In this document: positions 46,592 through 55,305 of the stretch, in pieces
How the letters are laid out: every line of letters begins with the position of its first letter
Position numbering within the stretch: position 1 is the stretch's first letter
Source of the DNA: Streptomyces zinciresistens K42
Lineage (GTDB): Bacteria > Actinomycetota > Actinomycetes > Streptomycetales > Streptomycetaceae
Direction: 5' to 3'
NCBI RefSeq assembly: GCF_000225525.1
Contig: NZ_AGBF01000002.1
Coordinates: 62,001 to 126,000 of the forward strand
DNA: 64,000 bases
Program-made: the position numbers and the translations under genes
Notes under the pieces: generated by a model
Databases searched by the model: none
Seen by the model: the letters and a program-made list of their open reading frames with translations, nothing else
Told to the model about the DNA's origin: nothing

Positions 46592-48133
46592 ATGTCTCGA
46601 CTGAGCCGCGCCATGAAGCGGGAACAGAAGCGTGCCGCGGCCGCCGGGGTCTCCGAGGCGGCACCGATCGACGTACGCGTCCCCGCGGGCGGCGCGGGCC
46701 ACGCCTCGATCGGCGGCGTGCCCGTCACCGTGGGCCCGGGGGAGGAGGTCCACCACGCCGTCCTGACGCACCTCCAGCGCATCGCCGTCGCCGGCGGCCG
46801 TCCGGTCCTCGCCCTGGTCCACGACGAGCGCATCGGCTACGTCGTGCCGCTGCGGGTGGAGCAGGACGGCTCCAGCAGCTACACCGCCGAGCCCGTACGC
46901 ACCGCCCCGGCGCCCCCGCCCACCACCGGACCCGCCGGACCCGCCGGACCCACCAGACCCGCTGGCCCCGTCGGCCTCGCTGAACCCACCGGACCCACCG
47001 GACCCGCCGGACCCGTCGGCCTCGCTGAACCCGCGCGCCCCGCGCAGGGGTCGGCGGATCACGCGCCCGCCCCGCGCCCCGCCTCCCCGGCAGCGGCCGG
47101 TACCGCGCCGCCCGCGCCGCCGTCCGCCGCGCCCGGCGGCACCGTATGGCCGTCCGCCGCCGAGTCCGCTCGCCCGTCCTCCGGTCCTGGTGAACCCGTC
47201 TGGCCTTCGGCGCCGTCCACCGCGTCCACCGCGTCCGGCGAGGCCGGGGAGTCCCAGGAGCCCGGTGACGCCGTCTGGCCGGCCGCCGGCCCCGGTGCGT
47301 CCGAGGAGCGGGCGGACGCCGGCCCGGAGCCGTACCGGGACGCCGTCACGCAGGTGCTGCGGCCGCTGCCGCGCGGCGGTGCCGGTCAGGACGCCGGCGA
47401 CGCGCTGGACGGCCCACCCACCTTCCGGCTGCGCCCGATCCCCACGGGTGGCGGGCCGGCGCGGGTGCCGGGCACGGTCGCGCCGCCGCTCGGGGTGTTC
47501 GGGCCGCCGCCGTCGATGGGCGGGGCCGCGGGTGCCCTTCCGGCCGACCGGCCCGCCTCTCCGGGCCCCGACTCCGAGCCCGACCCGCCCCGGGGGTTCG
47601 ACGCCGTCGCCGAAGCCGTCCTGGGCGACCCGCCCGAGGGCGCCGTACCCGGCACCTCGCCCTTCGCGGGCCCGCTGGAGCGGATCCACGAGGCCGTGCG
47701 GGCGGGGCGCACGGAGGAGGCGGCGCCGCTCGTCCGGCAGACCGTGGCGCAGGCGTCCGCCGTACTGGGCCCGGAGCACCCCGAGGTGCTGCGGATGCGG
47801 GAACTCGCCGCGTACATCGCCTACTTGGGAGGCGAACCGGAGCGGGCCTTCGCGCTGTGCCTGGCGGCGGCGTGGGCCTACCACCGGGCCGCGGACGCGG
47901 AGGCGGCCTACAGCGGGCTGCACGGCGCGGCCACGGCCTGGCGTGCCGTGCGCAACCCGGCCCAGGGGCTGGACCTGGGCCGGGAGCTGCTCGCGCTCTG
48001 GGACGAACTGGTGGCCGGGGGCGGCCCGGCCGCCCGGGACCCCGAGGAACTGGAGTCGGCCCGCGCCCGCATGGACCGCCTCACCGCCCGCGCCGCCGCG
48101 ACGGACGCACCGCCCGCCGGCACCACGGGCTGA
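46592..48133 (+). CDS. Pro-rich protein with C-terminal TPR-like helices
   Basis: A 513-residue protein with three parts. Residues 1-105 form a compact domain (MSRLSRAMKREQKRAAAAGV to GYVVPLRVEQDG). Residues 106-370 are low complexity, rich in Pro, Gly and Ala, with collagen-like GPAGPAGPT repeats. Residues 375-505 are helical and resemble TPR repeats (EAAPLVRQTVAQASAVLGPE, then AEAAYSGLHGAATAWRAV). The ATG has GAGGGAA upstream. Function is unknown; it may be a scaffold for its divergent neighbour. The stop codon lies inside the founder unit of a tandem array. Confidence 0.7.
   Translation: MSRLSRAMKREQKRAAAAGVSEAAPIDVRVPAGGAGHASIGGVPVTVGPGEEVHHAVLTHLQRIAVAGGRPVLALVHDERIGYVVPLRVEQDGSSSYTAEPVRTAPAPPPTTGPAGPAGPTRPAGPVGLAEPTGPTGPAGPVGLAEPARPAQGSADHAPAPRPASPAAAGTAPPAPPSAAPGGTVWPSAAESARPSSGPGEPVWPSAPSTASTASGEAGESQEPGDAVWPAAGPGASEERADAGPEPYRDAVTQVLRPLPRGGAGQDAGDALDGPPTFRLRPIPTGGGPARVPGTVAPPLGVFGPPPSMGGAAGALPADRPASPGPDSEPDPPRGFDAVAEAVLGDPPEGAVPGTSPFAGPLERIHEAVRAGRTEEAAPLVRQTVAQASAVLGPEHPEVLRMRELAAYIAYLGGEPERAFALCLAAAWAYHRAADAEAAYSGLHGAATAWRAVRNPAQGLDLGRELLALWDELVAGGGPAARDPEELESARARMDRLTARAAATDAPPAGTTG
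46912..47034 (+). repeat. Collagen-like coding repeat
   Basis: Short ACCGGACCC/GCCGGACCC units encode Gly-Pro-Ala/Thr triplets, and a larger unit ending CCCGTCGGCCTCGCTGAACC occurs twice. Confidence 0.75.
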
Positions 48134-48310
48134 CCACCGGCCGGCACCACGGGCTGACCACCGGCCGGCACCACGGGCTGACCACCGGCCGGCACCACGG
48201 GCTGACCACCGGCCGGCACCACGGGCTGACCACCGGCCGGCACCACGGGCTGACCACCGGCCGGCACCACGGGCTGACCACCGGCCGGCACCACGGGCTG
48301 ACCACCGGCC
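48109..48310. repeat. 24-base tandem repeat extending a gene's 3' end
   Basis: Seven identical 24-base units (48133-48300, each ending CACCACGGGCTG) plus a partial eighth. The last 24 coding bases of the preceding gene (48109-48132) match the unit at 22 of 24 positions. Each unit repeats the TGA stop in the gene's frame and contains the palindrome CCGGCCGG. Confidence 0.95.
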
Positions 48311-48370
48311 GGCACCACCCGGCACCACCCGGCACCACCCGGCATCACCCGGCATCACCCGGCATCACCG
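48311..48370. repeat. 10-base tandem repeat
   Basis: Six units: GGCACCACCC three times, GGCATCACCC twice, and GGCATCACCG. It continues directly from the 24-base array, whose partial last unit supplies the first copy. Confidence 0.95.
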
Positions 48371-48405
48371 GCTGACGACCTCCAGTCGGTCGCTGGACGG
48401 GGGCC

Positions 48406-48440
48406 GGTCGGCGGTCGGCGGTCGGCGGTCGGCGGTCGGC
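48406..48440. repeat. 7-base tandem repeat
   Basis: Five perfect GGTCGGC units, followed by GGCCGG. It lies 22 bases from the 3' end of the convergent aminopeptidase gene and would be in its 3' UTR. Confidence 0.95.
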
Positions 48441-48461
48441 GGCCGGTGGACGGGGCGCGCG

Positions 48462-49493
<1,032 letters not shown>

Positions 49494-49660
49494 TCAAGAG
49501 CGGTATCCGGTCAGGTTCGGTCAGGATTGTTCGCATAGCGGGCACGTTGTGAAAGCAGCCGGTCAGCGGGCCGTCCGCCCCCTCACGCGGGACGCGTCCT
49601 GGCGACATCGAGCCGGGAGAGGCCGACGACGCCCGCCCTCACCACACGCGGGACGCGCAC

Positions 49661-50137
49661 TCAGTGCACGCAGAACTCGTTGCCCTCCGGATCCGTCATC
49701 ACGGCCCACTCCCCGGACGGCTCGCTCACCCGCCGCGCCACGCGCGCGCCGAGCCCCGCCAGACGTGCGATCTCCGCCTCGCGCTCCCCGGGCGCCGCGT
49801 GCACGTCGAGATGCAGCCGGTTCTTCACCGTCTTCTCCTCCGGCACGCGCTGGAACAGCAGCCGCCGCCCCAGCCCGGTCCCGCTGTCCTCGTCGTACGG
49901 GTCGTCCGGATGCCGTACGGCCACCAGGTCCCGGAAGGCGAGCCGCGCGTGGAACTCCACGACGGCCTCCCGGGGCAGTGCGCCCAGCTCCAGCAGCCGC
50001 TCGATCAGCGCGTTGTTGTCCTCGATCTCGTAGTGCAGCGCGGCGCCCCAGAAGTCCGCCTGGGACCGGGGATCGGCGCAGTCGACGACGACCTTCCAGT
50101 GGAGGGGCGCCGGCCTGCTCGCGGAGTCCTGTGTCAT
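49661..50137 (-). CDS. VOC/glyoxalase-like domain protein
   Basis: A 158-residue single-domain protein of the VOC superfamily. The opening LHWKVVVDCADPRSQADFWGAALHYEI and the closing VMTDPEGNEFCV are typical, and RLHLDVHA marks the central strand. Such small Streptomyces proteins may be dioxygenase-, glyoxalase- or bleomycin-resistance-like; some metal ligands are not obvious, so no enzyme activity is assigned. The ATG at 50137 is preferred; an ATG at 50149 is an alternative. Confidence 0.82.
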   Translation of the reverse strand: MTQDSASRPAPLHWKVVVDCADPRSQADFWGAALHYEIEDNNALIERLLELGALPREAVVEFHARLAFRDLVAVRHPDDPYDEDSGTGLGRRLLFQRVPEEKTVKNRLHLDVHAAPGEREAEIARLAGLGARVARRVSEPSGEWAVMTDPEGNEFCVH

Positions 50138-50261
50138 GCGACCACTCATAGGGGGTCGCCGGGCGCGGCGGCAACGTGAATCGCCGGTTCCGGGCGCCGG
50201 GCCGCCCGGGGGCCGCAGCGGCACCCGCGGACCCCGGTCGGCGGTCCGCCGCCGTACGTCC

Positions 50262-50298
50262 CCCGGCCCGCTCCGCGGTCACACCGGAGCGGGCCGGG
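50262..50298 (-). terminator. Terminator of rarD
   Basis: A perfect 14-bp stem (CCCGGCCCGCTCCG at 50262-50275 with its complement at 50285-50298) closes a 9-base loop just beyond the rarD stop. Confidence 0.8.
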
Positions 50299-50310
50299 CG
50301 CACCGCCCGC

Positions 50311-51267
50311 TCAGGCGTCCACAGCGGCGGCGGACGCCGGCTTCCCGGCCCTCGGCACGCTGATCGCGGCCACCCTGGCCCGCCGCGCCGCGCGCCACGC
50401 GTCCGCCGTGAGCAGCGACAGCGCCAGCCACACCAGGGCGAACCCGGCCCAGCGCTCGGCGGGCATGGCCTCCTTGAAGTACAGGACACCGAGCAGGAAC
50501 TGGAAGACCGGTGCCATGTACTGCAACAGCCCCAGCGTCGACAGCGGCACCCGGATCGCGGCCGCGCCGAAGCAGACGAGCGGCAGCGCGGTGACGACAC
50601 CGGTCGCCGCGAGCAGCGCCGCGTGCCCGGCGCCCTGCGTGGTGAAGGTCGACTCGCCCCGGCTCGACAGCCAGACCAGATAGGCGACGGCCGGCAGGAA
50701 CTGGATCGCCGTCTCCGCCGCCAGCGACTCCACCCCGCCGAGGTTCACCTTCTTCTTCACGAGCCCGTACGTGGCGAACGAGAAGGCGAGGGTGAGGGAG
50801 ACCCACGGCGGCTGCCCGTAGCCGACCGTCAGCACGACCACGGCCGCGAGGCCGATCCCGACCGCCGCCCACTGCACCGGCCGCAGCCGCTCCTTGAGCA
50901 GCAGCACGCCCATGGCGATCGTGACCAGCGGGTTGATGAAGTAGCCGAGCGCGGCCTCGACGACCCGGCCCGAGTTCACGGACCAGATGTACACGCCCCA
51001 GTTGACGGTGATCACGGCGGCGGCCACGGCGATGAGCGCCAGCCGCCGGGGCTGCCGCAGCAGCTCACCCGCCCAGGCCCAGCGCCGTACGAACAGCAGC
51101 GCCGCCGCGACGAAGACGAGGGACCACGCCATCCGGTTGGCGAGGATCTCCCCCGCGCCGGCCGGCTTGAGCAGCGGCCAGAACAGCGGGACCAGTCCCC
51201 ACATGCCATAGGCCGCGAAGCCGTTCAGCAGTCCTATGTGCCGCTCACCCCTGGACCTGTCGCGCAC
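50311..51267 (-). CDS. rarD: EamA-family transporter RarD
   Basis: A 318-residue membrane protein with ten helices arranged as two EamA repeats. RarD signatures are GLLNGFAAYGMWGLVPLFWPLL, ALGYFINPLVTIAMGVLLLKERL and LLQYMAPVFQFLLGVL. It was named from chloramphenicol sensitivity in other bacteria; the substrate is unknown. The GTG at 51267 has an excellent GGAGGGG site. It has its own terminator, and the strong hairpin upstream separates it from the next gene. Confidence 0.92.
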   Translation of the reverse strand: MRDRSRGERHIGLLNGFAAYGMWGLVPLFWPLLKPAGAGEILANRMAWSLVFVAAALLFVRRWAWAGELLRQPRRLALIAVAAAVITVNWGVYIWSVNSGRVVEAALGYFINPLVTIAMGVLLLKERLRPVQWAAVGIGLAAVVVLTVGYGQPPWVSLTLAFSFATYGLVKKKVNLGGVESLAAETAIQFLPAVAYLVWLSSRGESTFTTQGAGHAALLAATGVVTALPLVCFGAAAIRVPLSTLGLLQYMAPVFQFLLGVLYFKEAMPAERWAGFALVWLALSLLTADAWRAARRARVAAISVPRAGKPASAAAVDA

Positions 51268-51335
51268 GGCCCCTCCTTCACGCCCTCACCCGGCCGCGCC
51301 CCTGCGGCGACCGGGACGAAGGTAACGCCGAAGAG

Positions 51336-51381
51336 CCCCGCCTGTCATGCCCGTATCGCCATACGGTCATGACAGGCGGGG
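51336..51381 (-). terminator. Very strong hairpin between the qorB-like gene and rarD
   Basis: A 14-bp perfect outer stem (CCCCGCCTGTCATG with its complement), one C-T mismatch, and a 6-bp inner stem (CCGTAT/ATACGG) close a CGCC loop. It lies 20 bases past the stop of the leftward oxidoreductase gene and before the rarD start. Confidence 0.85.
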
Positions 51382-51400
51382 TGGGGTGGCTCTGCGCCGG

Positions 51401-52258
51401 TCAGGCCGCCTTGAGTGCCGCAGCCACCGCGTCGGCGAGCGGGGTCGTGGGGCGGCCCGCGAGCCGCGACAGGTCGCCGCTGTCGACCACGAGTTCGCCC
51501 TCGGCGATGGAGGCGTCCACGCCCGCGAGGATCACGGCGAACGCCTCGGGCACTCCGGCCCCCGTCAGGATTCCGGTGAGCTCCCGCGCGGAGACGGGGT
51601 GCTCGGCGATGTCCCGCCCGGTCTGCCGGCTCAGCTCCGCCGCGTACTCGCCGAAGCTCCAGGCGGCGTCACCGCCCAGTTCGTACGTCCTGCCCTCGTG
51701 CCCCTCGCCGGTCAGCACCGCGACGGCGGCGGCCGCGTAGTCGGCCCGCGAGGCGGAGGAGACCCGGCCGGCTCCCGCGGCATGGGTGACCGCGCCGTGG
51801 GCGAGGACCGGCGCGAGGTTCTCCGTGTAGTTCTCGTGGTACCAGCCGTTGCGCAGCAGCACGTACGGCACGCCGGACTCGGTCAGCACGGCCTCGGTGC
51901 CCCGGTGGTCGTCGGCGAGGGCGGCGGTCAGGCTGCCGGGCGCGCTGGTGTAGGCGAGCAGGGCGACTCCGGCGGCCGCGGCGGCGTCGATGACGGCCTT
52001 GTGCTGGCCGACCCGGTCGTTGCCGACCTCGCTGCCGGAGATGAGCAGCACCTTGTCGCCGGCGGTGAACACGGTGTCGAAGGCCCCGGGGACGCTGTAG
52101 TCGGCGGTGGTGATCCGTACGCCGAGTCCGGCGAGGCCGGCGGCCTTCCCGGGGTTGCGGACGACGGCGGTGACCTGGTCGGCCGGCACCTTCTCCAGCA
52201 ACTGCTCCACGACATGGCGGCCCAGGTGTCCGGTGGCTCCGGTGACGACGATGCTCAT
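51401..52258 (-). CDS. NmrA/QorB-like NAD(P)H-binding quinone oxidoreductase
   Basis: A 285-residue atypical short-chain dehydrogenase. The nucleotide-binding motif GATGHLG is at residues 7-13. It lacks the classical YxxxK pair, as in the NmrA-like QorB (YtfG) group. GWYHENYTENLAP resembles the substrate-binding loop of that group. It probably reduces quinones or stress electrophiles. The ATG at 52258 has GAGGAG upstream. It is divergent from an HxlR regulator, the same arrangement as qorB-qorR/ytfGH in other bacteria. Confidence 0.88.
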   Translation of the reverse strand: MSIVVTGATGHLGRHVVEQLLEKVPADQVTAVVRNPGKAAGLAGLGVRITTADYSVPGAFDTVFTAGDKVLLISGSEVGNDRVGQHKAVIDAAAAAGVALLAYTSAPGSLTAALADDHRGTEAVLTESGVPYVLLRNGWYHENYTENLAPVLAHGAVTHAAGAGRVSSASRADYAAAAVAVLTGEGHEGRTYELGGDAAWSFGEYAAELSRQTGRDIAEHPVSARELTGILTGAGVPEAFAVILAGVDASIAEGELVVDSGDLSRLAGRPTTPLADAVAAALKAA

Positions 52259-52319
52259 GATCAGAACTCCTCGCGGGGGTGGGGATGCCACTCACCCTAA
52301 AAGGAGCGCTAACTGAACG

Positions 52320-52333
52320 AAAGTAACCACTTT
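52320..52333. promoter_or_regulatory. Operator-like palindrome in the qorB/hxlR divergon
   Basis: AAAGT-AACC-ACTTT is a perfect inverted repeat in the 91-base divergent promoter region, 17 bases before the HxlR gene start. Its AT-rich context and position suit autoregulation by the HxlR protein. Confidence 0.5.
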
Positions 52334-52349
52334 GAAGTAAGGTACTGGC

Positions 52350-52757
52350 ATGACAGTAAGCAGCGCGGAGAGCACGGTGCCCGGCCGGTACACCGTCGGT
52401 GAGCAGATGTGCCCGCATCGCCTGGTCGTCGAGCACGTCACCAGCCGCTGGGGCGTCCTGGTCCTGATCGAGCTGCTCGACCGCCCCTACCGCTTCAGCG
52501 AGCTGCGCCGGGCGATCGGCCGGGTCAGCGAGAAGATGCTGGCCCAGACCCTGCAGACCCTGGAGCGCGACGGCCTGATCCACCGCGACGCCAAGCCGGT
52601 CATCCCGCCGCGGGTCGACTACTCCCTCACCGGCCTCGGCCGCGAGGCGGCCGAGCAGGTGCGCGCCCTCGCGCTGTGGACCGAGCGGCGGATGGACGAG
52701 GTGCAGAAGGCGCGGGAGGCGTACGACGCCCGCAAGGGCGCCGCTGAACTGGGCTGA
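52350..52757 (+). CDS. HxlR-family transcriptional regulator
   Basis: A 135-residue winged-helix regulator. The family pattern is complete: MCPHRLVVEHVTSRWGVLVL, RPYRFSELRRAIGRVSEKML (recognition helix) and LERDGLIHRD with the wing PPRVDYSLTGLG. Cys21 in MCPHR is at the position of the redox-sensing Cys in QorR/YodB-type members, so it may sense quinones or diamide-like stress and control the divergent oxidoreductase gene. Confidence 0.93.
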   Translation: MTVSSAESTVPGRYTVGEQMCPHRLVVEHVTSRWGVLVLIELLDRPYRFSELRRAIGRVSEKMLAQTLQTLERDGLIHRDAKPVIPPRVDYSLTGLGREAAEQVRALALWTERRMDEVQKAREAYDARKGAAELG

Positions 52758-52987
52758 CGCGCCGGCCGTGCGCCGCTCCTCAGGCATGCCGACGGTCGCC
52801 CGGGGGCACACATGAGTCAGGGCGTCGGCCGGCCGGAGCGACACGTCCTTCCATGCGCCCCCTCTCCGCCTCCCGCGCAGCCTTGAGTGGACGGGCACGC
52901 TGGATGCGGAGTGTCATACCCACCGTGCATCCGCCCACGATCCCGCCCAGCGGTGCGCGGTTACCTGATCCAGGGGGACTATTTGAC

Positions 52988-53602
52988 ATGGCCACACAGA
53001 TTCCGGCGGCGCGGGCCAGCAGGATCGGTTCTGCGTTAGCGGCGGGACTCGGCCTGATACGCACCCTCTTCACCCGTGCCGGTACCCGGCGCCGACGCCA
53101 GGAGGAGATCCTGGGAGACCTGCTCCGCCAGCTCACACTGATGACCGAGGAGATCCACCGGGCGAATCTGATCCAGCAGTACCGCCTGACCCTCGACCAG
53201 ATGGACCGGGCCATCGACGACCCCGCGCTGGCCGACGCGGGCAGCACGCTGACCGGCCTCCCGGTCGCCAAACGACGGCAGATGATCTTCGCCAACCGCG
53301 AGTACGGCAGCCTCCTCATGTCCTACCGCGTGGGCCTGTACGACTGGGACGAACTGCTCGGACACCTCCGGGTGCTCTGCCGCAACAAGCTCTTCGCCGA
53401 ATACTGGGACCGCACCGCCGAACACCGCCGCTCGCTGCCCGAGGGGTCGGTCGAGGCGAAGGTCGGGGCCGTCGTCGACGTCATGATCGAGGAGCTGGCG
53501 GACGATCCCGAGGAGTGGTGGGTCGTGGGGCCGTCCTCCTCCGGTCCGCCCCCTCGCCCTGGCGCGGGCGAGTCCGGCCCGCCCGGCGGCCACCAGAGCT
53601 GA
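52988..53602 (+). CDS. DUF6082-like protein
   Basis: A 204-residue protein of a family I associate with Streptomyces (DUF6082-like, from memory). It has a short basic N-terminus, a coiled-coil-like helix (RRRQEEILGDLLRQLTLM) and the characteristic block RRQMIFANREYGSLLMSYRVGLYDWDELLGHLRVL, then YWDRTAEHRRSLPEGSVEAKVG. The C-terminal 30 residues are Pro/Gly-rich. The function of the family is unknown. The ATG at 52988 is preferred to an upstream in-frame start because the conserved region begins soon after it. Confidence 0.7.
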   Translation: MATQIPAARASRIGSALAAGLGLIRTLFTRAGTRRRRQEEILGDLLRQLTLMTEEIHRANLIQQYRLTLDQMDRAIDDPALADAGSTLTGLPVAKRRQMIFANREYGSLLMSYRVGLYDWDELLGHLRVLCRNKLFAEYWDRTAEHRRSLPEGSVEAKVGAVVDVMIEELADDPEEWWVVGPSSSGPPPRPGAGESGPPGGHQS

Positions 53603-53757
53603 CGGAACGTCACAGCCGTTGCCGCGGGCTGTATTCGGGTGCGCCGGATTAGGTCGTCCCCCGCTTGGGATGGCATGATCGGCGCGTGTCAAGATTCGCT
53701 GCCCTCAGCGTCGTGCGCCGTATCGGCGACCCTCCCCGGCTGAGGGGAAGCGGCACG

Positions 53758-53940
53758 ATGGAGACTTGTCCGGACATCTTCGAACTGAGTGACGGGAACT
53801 TCGCCGTCATCGGTACGGAAGCCACCGCCGACCTGGAGCCGCTGCTCCCGGCGGACGCCGCCCGCGGCGCCGACGAGCGCATCGTCGTCATCACCCGCGA
53901 CACCCTCGTCCGCGCCAAACGGGACCTCCCCGACGCCTGA
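53758..53940 (+). CDS. Small conserved actinobacterial protein (60 residues)
   Basis: METCPDIFELSDGNFAVIG followed by LLPADAARGADERIVVITRD is a pattern I recognise from small conserved Streptomyces proteins of unknown function. The ATG at 53758 has GAGGGGAAG upstream, while the longer frame (GTG 53686) lacks a ribosome site. Similar proteins often sit near XRE/DUF397 regulators, but none is present here. Confidence 0.65.
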   Translation: METCPDIFELSDGNFAVIGTEATADLEPLLPADAARGADERIVVITRDTLVRAKRDLPDA

Positions 53941-54193
53941 CCCCACGGGACCTGGACCGACCCCTGGCCGACAGGACCTGACGGACGGGTGTCCGACAGG
54001 TCCCGACGGGCATCTGCGTGGCAGGGCTGCCGGACGCCTGCGGGGCGGGACTCGTCGGACATCTGTGCGATGAGGCCCGGACGCTCCGACTGTCCAGGCC
54101 CTCACCTGCCGGCCGGACCGCTCCGTACCTGCCGGCCGACCCGCTCGTCACCCGTCCGCCGTCCGTGCCCTCACCTCACGGCAAGCCCACCCT

Positions 54194-54229
54194 CTGACGG
54201 CTGGCCCTTCGCCGAGGGCAGGCCGTCAG
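54194..54229 (-). terminator. Terminator overlapping the korB stop codon
   Basis: CTGACGGC (54194-54201) pairs with GCCGTCAG (54222-54229), and GCCCT with AGGGC inside. The outer arm includes the korB stop and last codon. Confidence 0.65.
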
Positions 54230-55305
54230 CCGACGACCGTCCAGGTGTCGCCGCCCGCCAGCAGCGCCGACAGGTCGCCCTTGCCGTTCTGCTCGATCGC
54301 GCCGTCCAGTTGGTCGGCCATCAACGTGTCGTACACCGGCCGCTCCACCGAACGGAACACGCCGATCGGCGTGTGGTGCAGGGTGTCCGGGTCGGCCAGC
54401 CGGGACAGGGCGAAGGCCGTGGTCGGGGACGCCGCGTGGGCGTCGTGGACCAGGATCTGCGACTCGTTCTCCGGCGTGACGGTGACGACCTCCAGGTCGC
54501 CGGTGCGCACGTCCCGCACGACGCCGCGTGAGCCGTCCGTCCCGAAGCGGATCGGCTGCCCGTGCTCCAGGCGGATCACCGCCTCCTCCGCCTGCTGCTT
54601 GTCCTTCAGGACCTCGAAGGCGCCGTCGTTGAAGATGTTGCAGTTCTGGTAGATCTCGATCAGTGCCGTCCCCTTGTGGGCGGCGGCCTCCCGCAGCACC
54701 TGCGTCAGGTGCTTGCGGTCGGAGTCGACCGTTCGCGCCACGAAGGACGCCTCGGCACCGATCGCGAGGGACACCGGGTTGAAGGGCGCGTCCAGGGAGC
54801 CCATCGGCGTCGACTTGGTGATTTTGCCGACCTCCGACGTGGGGGAGTACTGCCCCTTCGTCAGCCCGTAGATCCTGTTGTTGAACAGCAGGATCTTGAG
54901 GTTGACGTTGCGCCGCAGGGCGTGGATCAGGTGGTTTCCGCCGATCGACAGCGCGTCACCGTCTCCCGTGACCACCCACACCGACAGATCCCGGCGCGAG
55001 GTCGCGAGCCCCGTCGCGATCGCGGGGGCACGGCCGTGGATGGAGTGCATCCCGTAGGTGTTCATGTAGTACGGGAAACGGGACGAGCAGCCGATGCCCG
55101 AGACGAAGACGATGTTCTCCTTGGCCAGGCCCAGCTCCGGCATGAAGCCCTGCACGGCGGCCAGGATCGCGTAGTCACCGCAGCCGGGGCACCAGCGCAC
55201 TTCCTGATCGGACTTGAAGTCCTTCATGGACTGGCGGGCCTCGGCCTTGGGGACGAGGGAGAGCGCCTCGATCGTGGCCGTGCCTTCCCTGGACGTCTCA
55301 GGCAT
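54226..55305 (-). CDS. korB: 2-oxoacid:ferredoxin oxidoreductase, beta subunit
   Basis: KorB (359 residues) binds thiamine diphosphate and decarboxylates a 2-oxoacid, probably 2-oxoglutarate, with reduction of ferredoxin. The TPP motif runs from GDGDALSIGGN to NN (LLFNNRIYGLTKGQYSPTS). The Fe-S cysteines begin at RWCPGCGDY (about 38-46), with another in GIGCSSRFPYY. The enzyme lets actinobacteria run the citric acid cycle with ferredoxin as acceptor. It overlaps korA by eight bases. Confidence 0.95.
   Translation of the reverse strand: MPETSREGTATIEALSLVPKAEARQSMKDFKSDQEVRWCPGCGDYAILAAVQGFMPELGLAKENIVFVSGIGCSSRFPYYMNTYGMHSIHGRAPAIATGLATSRRDLSVWVVTGDGDALSIGGNHLIHALRRNVNLKILLFNNRIYGLTKGQYSPTSEVGKITKSTPMGSLDAPFNPVSLAIGAEASFVARTVDSDRKHLTQVLREAAAHKGTALIEIYQNCNIFNDGAFEVLKDKQQAEEAVIRLEHGQPIRFGTDGSRGVVRDVRTGDLEVVTVTPENESQILVHDAHAASPTTAFALSRLADPDTLHHTPIGVFRSVERPVYDTLMADQLDGAIEQNGKGDLSALLAGGDTWTVVG

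Noticed and set aside
44608..46833. Single 741-residue amidase fusion protein
   Set aside because: The first 350 residues are an out-of-frame shadow of the neighbouring genes. The amidase domain begins at the GTG at 45786.
47908..48348. Antisense frames encoding QPVVPAGG-type or SPWCRPVV-type repeats across the tandem array
   Set aside because: They arise because the 24-base unit is a multiple of three and free of stops on that strand. No start signal or conserved domain supports them.
53941..54193. Degenerate GACGG/CGACAGG repeats after the 60-residue gene
   Set aside because: The units are too irregular to call a repeat array; nothing else is visible in this stretch.
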